Shown here: positions 1 through 5,007 of the stretch, in pieces
Layout: the number at the start of each line of letters is the position of its first letter
Numbering within the stretch: the first letter of the stretch is position 1
NCBI GenBank assembly: GCA_007117945.1
Contig: SKTN01000136.1
Location: 1-5,007 of the forward strand
Length of the DNA stretch: 5,007 bases
Direction: 5' to 3'
Source: Nitriliruptoraceae bacterium
Lineage (GTDB): Bacteria > Actinomycetota > Nitriliruptoria > Nitriliruptorales > Nitriliruptoraceae
Program-made: the position numbers and the translations under genes
Notes under the pieces: generated by a model
Told to the model about the DNA's origin: nothing
The model's database searches: none
Seen by the model: the letters and a program-made list of their open reading frames with translations, nothing else

Positions 1-1434
<1,434 letters not shown>

Positions 1435-1496
1435 GGGTACCTCGCTTGCGTCGTGGGGCTCAGGGCGGTGTGTTCGGGACGCTCCGGGGGGCGCGC

Positions 1497-1506
1497 GTCG
1501 GCCGAC
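1497..1506. promoter_or_regulatory. 10-bp perfect palindrome upstream of glgE
   Basis: GTCGGCCGAC is its own reverse complement and lies about 63 bp before the glgE start, inside the probable leader. It could be a half-site pair for a dimeric regulator or a small hairpin. In DNA this GC-rich a 10-bp palindrome can occur by chance, so the functional reading is inference. Confidence 0.2.
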
Positions 1507-1556
1507 CGCGCTGCTGCGCCGACCTCCAGGCGAGCGCTCCCCGCTCAGGGAGGACG

Positions 1557-1562
1557 ACCTTA
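1557..1562 (-). promoter_or_regulatory. Possible -10 element for glgE
   Basis: On the minus strand the hexamer TAAGGT fits the TAnnnT pattern of actinobacterial housekeeping promoters. It is one of the few AT-containing spots in the gap upstream of glgE. It would give a leader of roughly 115 nt. No convincing TTGACA-like -35 sits 16-19 nt upstream, so this is only a weak candidate. Confidence 0.2.
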
Positions 1563-1605
1563 GTGGCGTGGGCCGGTGGTCGGAGGGGAACACCCCGCCC
1601 ATCCG

Positions 1606-1647
1606 TCGGGGCTCGGCCCCGCAGGTCGGATCGGGGCTCGGCCCCGC
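1606..1647. repeat. Tandem 25-nt repeat of a GC hairpin, possible meaB transcription end
   Basis: The 17-mer TCGGGGCTCGGCCCCGC occurs identically at 1606-1622 and 1631-1647, a 25-nt period. Each copy folds into a 6-bp stem (CGGGGC/GCCCCG) with a TCG loop on the plus strand or CGA on the minus strand. The pair starts about 12 nt beyond the meaB stop codon on the minus strand. A short GGGG-AACA-CCCC stem lies further on at 1585-1596. There is no T-run after any of these stems, so a classic intrinsic terminator is not shown; many high-GC actinobacterial terminators lack one. Two exact copies close together are unlikely to be chance. Confidence 0.5.
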
Positions 1648-1658
1648 GTGGTGGCGGG

Positions 1659-2645
1659 TCAGCCCGCCGCCGACCGCGAGGCGGCCAGCAACTCATCGGC
1701 CGCGGTGTAGGGGTCGAGCTCGCGGCCCTCCACCCGCGCGGTCAGGGCATCGAGGAGGTCGTCCTCACCCTCGGCGAGGCGGGCGAAGGTGCGCCGCGTC
1801 GCCTCGAGGGCGAGTTCGCGGATCAGGTGGCGCACACGGGCGTGCCGTCGAACCCGGCCACCACCCGCGGCATCGAGGTGGTCCGTGTGGGCGTCGATAG
1901 CACCCACCACCTCGGTGATGCCCTCGCCACGCACGGCCACGGTGCGCAGGATCGGGGGCCACCAGCCGGCCTCGCCCTCCTCCCCTGCCGTCGCATGCCC
2001 GAGCTCGAGCATGCCCCGCAGCTCCGACTCCAACCTGCCCGCACCCGCGGCGTCGGCCTTGTTGATGACGAACACGTCGGCGACCTCGAGGATGCCCGCC
2101 TTGGCGGCCTGGACCCCGTCGCCCATCCCCGGTGCCAGCGCGATCAGGGTGGTGTCGGCGGTGGCGGCGATCTCCACCTCCGACTGCCCGACCCCGACGG
2201 TCTCGATGATGACGTCGTCGAAACCGGCGGCGTCGAGCACCACCACCGCCTGCGGCGTGGCGAAGGACAGCCCACCGAGGTGACCACGCGAGGCCATGGA
2301 GCGGATGAACACCCCGGGGTCGGCGTGGTGGCCCTGCATCCGGATGCGGTCACCGAGCAGTGCTCCGCCGCTGAAGGGCGAGGAGGGGTCCACGGCCAGG
2401 ATCGCCACGCTGCGGCCCGCGGCCCGCAACTGCGTCGCGATGGCGTCGGTCAGCGTCGACTTGCCCACCCCCGGCGAGCCGCTGATCCCCAGGACCCGGG
2501 CGCGGCCGGTCCGGGGGTGCAGGGCGCCGATGACCTCACGGAGCTGCTCGACGGAGCCGTCCTCGACCACCGTCAGCAGGCGCGCCAGGGCACGCCGCTC
2601 GCCCTGCTCCAACCCCGCGACCAGCGCGGCGAGGTCCACCGCCAC
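1659..2645 (-). CDS. meaB: MeaB/ArgK-family GTPase, methylmalonyl-CoA mutase-associated chaperone
   Basis: Cytoplasmic G3E-family P-loop GTPase that guards adenosylcobalamin loading of methylmalonyl-CoA mutase and protects it from inactivation; older annotations call it ArgK or LAO/AO transport kinase. The 328-aa product has the usual family length. Visible motifs in order: Walker A GSPGVGKST (56-64), VDPSSPFSGGALLGDRIRM (85-103), the ASRGHLGGL switch segment (118-126), the Walker B/G3 region DVIIETVGVGQSE (144-156), the guanine-specificity motif NKAD (195-198) and RGEGI (239-243). The charged helical C-terminus fits the dimerisation arm. The start is a GTG one base after the thiolase stop, with GAGG (2652-2655) 6 nt upstream; another GTG two codons in is possible. 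The 1-nt gap implies co-transcription and translational coupling with the thiolase. Neither the mutase nor the epimerase is in view, so the partner is inferred from the family. Confidence 0.93.
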   Translation of the reverse strand: MAVDLAALVAGLEQGERRALARLLTVVEDGSVEQLREVIGALHPRTGRARVLGISGSPGVGKSTLTDAIATQLRAAGRSVAILAVDPSSPFSGGALLGDRIRMQGHHADPGVFIRSMASRGHLGGLSFATPQAVVVLDAAGFDDVIIETVGVGQSEVEIAATADTTLIALAPGMGDGVQAAKAGILEVADVFVINKADAAGAGRLESELRGMLELGHATAGEEGEAGWWPPILRTVAVRGEGITEVVGAIDAHTDHLDAAGGGRVRRHARVRHLIRELALEATRRTFARLAEGEDDLLDALTARVEGRELDPYTAADELLAASRSAAG

Positions 2646-2646
2646 C

Positions 2647-3831
2647 TCAGACCTCGAGGGTCAGCGCGTCACCCTGGCCACCGCCACCGCACAGGGCCGC
2701 GGCCCCGGTGCCCCCACCCAGCCGGCGGAGCTGGCCGATCAGCGACACCACGATGCGGGCTCCCGAGCACCCGATCGGGTGTCCGAGGGCGACGCCGCCG
2801 CCGACGACGTTGACGCGGTCCTCGTCGATGCCCAGCTCCCGCGTCGAGGCGATCGCCACGGAGGCGAAGGCCTCGTTGATCTCGTAGCGGTCGAACCCGG
2901 CCGGGTCCGCACCGGCGCGCTGTGCCGCCGCACGGATCGCGCCGGCCGGCTGCAGGTGCAGGGAGGGGTCGGGGCCGGCCACGGTGCCCCAGGCGGTGAT
3001 GGTGGCCAGGGGCTCGAGGCCGTGGCGCTCGGCGGCCTCGCGGCTGGCGAGCACCAGGGCCGCCGCCCCGTCGGAGATCTGCGAGGCGTTGCCGGCGGTG
3101 ATCGTCCCCTCCTTGGAGAAGGCCGGACGCAGACCACCCAGGGACGCCGTCGTGGTCCCGGGCCGGATGCCCTCGTCGCGGTCGACGATGACGGGGTCCC
3201 CCTTGCGCTGGGGCACCTCGACGGCCACCACCTCGTCGTCGTACTCCCCCGCCTCCCAGGCGGCAGCGGCACGCTCGTGGGAGCGCGCCGACCACGCGTC
3301 CTGCTCCTCGCGGGTGATGGCCAGCCCCTTGGACTCCTGGTAGCCGTCGGTGGCCAACCCCATGGCGCACCCGTCGAAGGCGCAGGTCAGGCCGTCGTGC
3401 ATCATGGTGTCGATCAGGGTGCCGTCGCCCATGCGGTAGCCGAACCGGGCGCGGTCGAGGACGTAGGGCGAGCGGGACATCGACTCCATCCCGCCGGCGA
3501 CGACCACGTCGAACTCGCCCAGACGGAGCAGGTCCCGGGCGCGGCTGATCGCCGTCATCCCGGAGAGACAGACCTTGTTGATGGTCTCCGCGGCGACGTC
3601 CATACCGATGCCACCGGCCACCGCGGCCTGTCGGGCCGTGATCTGCCCCTGACCGGCCTGCAGGACGTGACCCATGACGGTGTAGCCCACCAGGGCGGGG
3701 TCGATCCCGCCGCGATCCAGGGCACCGGCGATCGCCCGCCCCCCGAGCTCCATCGCGCTCAGGCCGGACAGCCCTCCCGAGAACCGGCCCATCGGGGTCC
3801 GGGCGTAGCCGACGACAACGACCTCTGACAT
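2647..3831 (-). CDS. Acetyl-CoA C-acetyltransferase (thiolase)
   Basis: Thiolase that condenses two acetyl-CoA to acetoacetyl-CoA or runs the reverse cleavage, in the cytoplasm. The 394 aa match the usual length of bacterial acetoacetyl-CoA thiolases. All catalytic positions are present: nucleophile Cys88 in NKVCLSGM (85-92), Asn319 in EINEAFA (317-323), His351 in GHPIG (350-354) and Cys381 in CGGGGQG (381-387). GGMESMS (113-119) and NASQISDGAAA (248-258) are further signatures. Two departures from the classical biosynthetic thiolase of Zoogloea (recalled): the HMG motif reads AMG at 156-158, and NVNGG reads NVVGG at 341-345. Acyl-chain preference is therefore not certain and a broader 3-ketoacyl-CoA thiolase is possible. 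The ATG start is well supported by GGAGG (3840-3844) 8 nt upstream. It is the first gene of the thiolase-meaB operon, which suggests a role in propionyl/acetyl-CoA metabolism. atoB, phaA and fadA are all used for such genes, so no symbol is assigned. Confidence 0.92.
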   Translation of the reverse strand: MSEVVVVGYARTPMGRFSGGLSGLSAMELGGRAIAGALDRGGIDPALVGYTVMGHVLQAGQGQITARQAAVAGGIGMDVAAETINKVCLSGMTAISRARDLLRLGEFDVVVAGGMESMSRSPYVLDRARFGYRMGDGTLIDTMMHDGLTCAFDGCAMGLATDGYQESKGLAITREEQDAWSARSHERAAAAWEAGEYDDEVVAVEVPQRKGDPVIVDRDEGIRPGTTTASLGGLRPAFSKEGTITAGNASQISDGAAALVLASREAAERHGLEPLATITAWGTVAGPDPSLHLQPAGAIRAAAQRAGADPAGFDRYEINEAFASVAIASTRELGIDEDRVNVVGGGVALGHPIGCSGARIVVSLIGQLRRLGGGTGAAALCGGGGQGDALTLEV

Positions 3832-3843
3832 GCCGCGCTCCTC

Positions 3844-3851
3844 CCACGTGG
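3844..3851. promoter_or_regulatory. CCACGTGG palindrome between promoter and thiolase ribosome site
   Basis: A perfect 8-bp palindrome abuts the thiolase Shine-Dalgarno (3840-3844) and lies near the predicted transcription start. It could be part of an operator. It is short, and no second copy is seen in the divergent region, so a regulatory role is only suggested by position. Confidence 0.2.
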
Positions 3852-3858
3852 TCGGGTG

Positions 3859-3889
3859 AGCCTACGTCGGGGGCGCCGGGGGCCCACAA
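3859..3889 (-). promoter_or_regulatory. Candidate promoter of the thiolase-meaB operon
   Basis: On the minus strand TAGGCT (3864-3859) fits the TAnnnT -10 pattern, and TTGTGG (3889-3884) is a partial -35 match. The spacer of 19 nt is longer than the ideal 17. Transcription would begin near 3852, giving a short leader that holds the strong GGAGG ribosome site. Position between divergent genes is right for a promoter, but the match is moderate. Confidence 0.3.
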
Positions 3890-3927
3890 CCCGCCGGCAC
3901 AGCGGTGCCAACCCCGCGACCGAACCG

Positions 3928-3939
3928 CCCCGAACGGGG
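3928..3939. other. Short hairpin in the divergent region upstream of the hydrolase gene
   Basis: CCCC-GAAC-GGGG forms a 4-bp stem with a 4-nt loop about 35 nt before the hydrolase start. It could sit in the 5' leader or flank the promoter of the plus-strand operon. No clear -10/-35 pair for the plus strand is seen in 3852-3958; TACGCA at 3941 is too poor a match to call. Confidence 0.2.
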
Positions 3940-3958
3940 GTACGCAGACGGGGCGCGC

Positions 3959-3965
3959 GGAGGAG
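3959..3965 (+). promoter_or_regulatory. Ribosome binding site that fixes the hydrolase start at 3974
   Basis: GGAGGAG lies 8 nt before the GTG at 3974 (10 nt counted from the GGAGG core). An in-frame ATG at 3905 would add 23 residues rich in Pro, Arg and Gly, with no such site before it. Those residues also precede the first strand of the fold, so the GTG is the likelier start. Confidence 0.75.
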
Positions 3966-3973
3966 CTGTCACG

Positions 3974-4771
3974 GTGCCGACGATCATCGCTGTCCACGGC
4001 AACGGCGGCGGGGGCGAACGTTTCGCGCGCATCGGCCCGCTGCTGCCCGTGGGCTTCGCACTGCGCGCGCCCACGCTGCCGGGCTTCGGTGGCGTGCCGC
4101 TGGGTGACGTCGATCGCCTGGACGGCCTGACGGACGCGCTCGAGGCCGAGGTGGCGGCCAGCACCCGCCCCCGGCTGCTGCTCGGTCACGGTGTCGGCGG
4201 GGCCGTGGCCCTCGACCTGCTCTCCCGCGACCCCCGGCAGGTGGACGGGCTGATCCTGCACGCGCCCGTGGGGACACGGCTGGACACCCGCCTGTTCCCC
4301 CGGGTGATGTCCTCACGCCGCGTGCAGCGCACCGTCCAGGGGGTGATCGCACACCCGCTGGCACGGCCCCTGCTGCGTCGGATCGCCCTGCCCGAGGTGC
4401 CCCGCGACATCGCCGACCGCACCCTGGCGGCCTACGGGCGTGCCGAGGCCTTCGGTCGGCTGTTCGACTGGCTGGACAGCGCGTGGTTCGACGCCCTGCC
4501 CCCGCTGGTGGAGCTGCCGGCAGCGGTGCTGTGGGGTGAGCGGGACCGGGTACTCGACGCCGAGCAGCGCGGTGACTACCAGCGGCTGCTGCCCGGCGCG
4601 CGGGAGGTGGTGGTCCCGGGATGGGGGCACTTCCCCATGCTCGACCGGCCCGAGGCCTACGCCCGGATGCTCACCGAGCTGAGCCGGGCGCTCCTGCAGG
4701 GCGGCCGCGGCGACCCGGGATCCGCGACCGCCGAACCCGGTGACCCCGCGCCCGGGGCACCACAGCTGTGA
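3974..4771 (+). CDS. Alpha/beta-hydrolase-fold protein with Gly in place of the nucleophile Ser
   Basis: 265-aa soluble protein of the alpha/beta-hydrolase superfamily, with no signal peptide or membrane segment. Seen in order: first strand and oxyanion-hole motif HGNGGGG (8-14), PTLPGFGG (33-40), the nucleophile elbow LLLGHGVGGAVAL (68-80), a helical lid around 100-178, the acid-strand motif LWGERDRVLD (186-195) with Asp191, and GWGHFPMLDRPEA (216-228) with His219. The elbow normally reads G-H-S-x-G-G; here residue 73 is Gly (codon GGT at 4190-4192). The protein is therefore either a non-hydrolytic member or a pseudoenzyme, although Asp and His remain. The C-terminal 23 residues are Gly/Pro/Ala-rich and probably disordered. 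Start chosen by GGAGGAG at 3959-3965. It diverges from the thiolase gene and overlaps the next gene by 4 nt, so the two are probably made together. Superfamily is secure; substrate and role are unknown. Confidence 0.85.
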   Translation: MPTIIAVHGNGGGGERFARIGPLLPVGFALRAPTLPGFGGVPLGDVDRLDGLTDALEAEVAASTRPRLLLGHGVGGAVALDLLSRDPRQVDGLILHAPVGTRLDTRLFPRVMSSRRVQRTVQGVIAHPLARPLLRRIALPEVPRDIADRTLAAYGRAEAFGRLFDWLDSAWFDALPPLVELPAAVLWGERDRVLDAEQRGDYQRLLPGAREVVVPGWGHFPMLDRPEAYARMLTELSRALLQGGRGDPGSATAEPGDPAPGAPQL

Positions 4772-5007
4772 GCTCCGCCGACCGCGATCCTGCGCGAGTG
4801 CCGCTGCTGCTCACCGACCCGGCCGTCGCCGCGCTGGCCGACCTGGGCGCCAGCGGCAAGGTGACCCGTCTGGCTGCGGCGGCACGGGCGGGACTGTCGG
4901 TGCCGGCAGGCGTGGTGCTGACCTCGGAGCTGGTGACCTCCACCGCACACGGTGACCTGGCCACCCGCGCCCGGCGGCACCTGCGGGCCGGTACCGCCGG
5001 CCGCGCG
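4768..5007 (+). CDS. PEP synthase/PPDK N-terminal-like protein (first 80 aa, 3' end outside window)
   Basis: Open frame that begins with GTG inside the hydrolase stop (GTGA, 4-nt overlap) and continues past the right edge for 80 codons. The segment DLGASGKVTRLAAAARAGLSVPAGVVLTSEL (25-55) resembles the opening of the ATP-grasp (PEP/pyruvate-binding) domain of PEP synthase, pyruvate phosphate dikinase and rifampin phosphotransferase. Those typically read GGKxASLgxLxxAGlxVPpGFvvT, with a Lys that contacts ATP; Lys31 would be its counterpart. The leading G-G-K is G-A-S-G-K here, so the match is imperfect. About 25 extra residues precede the motif. There is no good Shine-Dalgarno, so translation probably depends on the upstream hydrolase gene. 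It may be a full three-domain enzyme or a stand-alone nucleotide-binding domain; the window cannot tell. Confidence 0.6.
   Translation, partial: MSSADRDPARVPLLLTDPAVAALADLGASGKVTRLAAAARAGLSVPAGVVLTSELVTSTAHGDLATRARRHLRAGTAGRA

Noticed and set aside
1460..1696. Possible 78-aa minus-strand gene in the gap between meaB and glgE
   Set aside because: It overlaps the meaB 3' end, has no ribosome site that I can support, and much of it is a translation of the hairpin repeat.
1446..2813. Plus-strand open frame (455 codons) across the gap and meaB
   Set aside because: Arg/Gly/His-rich translation with no recognisable domain, antisense to a clear GTPase gene and running through the hairpin repeat.
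2296..3828. Long plus-strand open frame (510 codons) antisense to the thiolase and meaB genes
   Set aside because: It mirrors the minus-strand genes, whose products have full catalytic motifs. Its own translation is low-complexity and matches no family; this is expected when third codon positions are nearly all G or C.
3905..3973. Upstream ATG start for the hydrolase (23 extra residues)
   Set aside because: No Shine-Dalgarno before it, atypical Pro/Arg/Gly composition, and a strong GGAGGAG placed for the GTG at 3974.
2669..4261. Minus-strand open frame (530 codons) overlapping both the thiolase and hydrolase genes
   Set aside because: Out of frame with the thiolase, Arg/Gly-rich, and antisense to the hydrolase; no family motifs.

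Overview
The window is very GC-rich with GTG starts, strong Shine-Dalgarno sequences and tightly packed genes. Together with a GlgE-type maltosyltransferase and a thiolase-MeaB pair, this points to a chromosomal segment of a high-GC actinobacterium (Actinomycetota). The genus cannot be fixed from the sequence. No mobile element, tRNA, rRNA or CRISPR array is visible, and the only gene-free stretches are 224 nt (1435-1658) and 142 nt (3832-3973).

Layout, left to right. Bases 1-1434 (minus strand) hold the first 478 codons of glgE, cut by the left edge, with the catalytic Asp and Glu present. Bases 1435-1658 are a gap holding the glgE leader and, just past the meaB stop, a 25-nt tandem repeat of a GC-rich hairpin that may end the meaB transcript. 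Bases 1659-2645 (minus) encode the MeaB/ArgK-type G-protein chaperone of methylmalonyl-CoA mutase. One base upstream of it ends an acetyl-CoA C-acetyltransferase (thiolase) gene, 2647-3831 (minus), so these two form an operon. Bases 3832-3973 are a divergent promoter region. Bases 3974-4771 (plus) encode an alpha/beta-hydrolase-fold protein whose nucleophile-elbow residue is Gly instead of Ser. It overlaps by 4 nt a second plus-strand gene (4768 to the right edge), whose start resembles the ATP-binding N-terminus of PEP synthase/pyruvate phosphate dikinase proteins.

How the genes work together. Thiolase and MeaB fit short-chain acyl-CoA metabolism: acetoacetyl-CoA formation or cleavage, and upkeep of the B12-dependent mutase of the propionyl-CoA to succinyl-CoA route. 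GlgE makes alpha-1,4-glucan from maltose-1-phosphate (trehalose-derived carbon storage) and looks like a separate transcription unit. The hydrolase and PEP-synthase-like genes form a divergent, translationally coupled pair of unknown function. That pair is the least ordinary part of the window, mainly because the hydrolase keeps its Asp and His but has lost the nucleophile.
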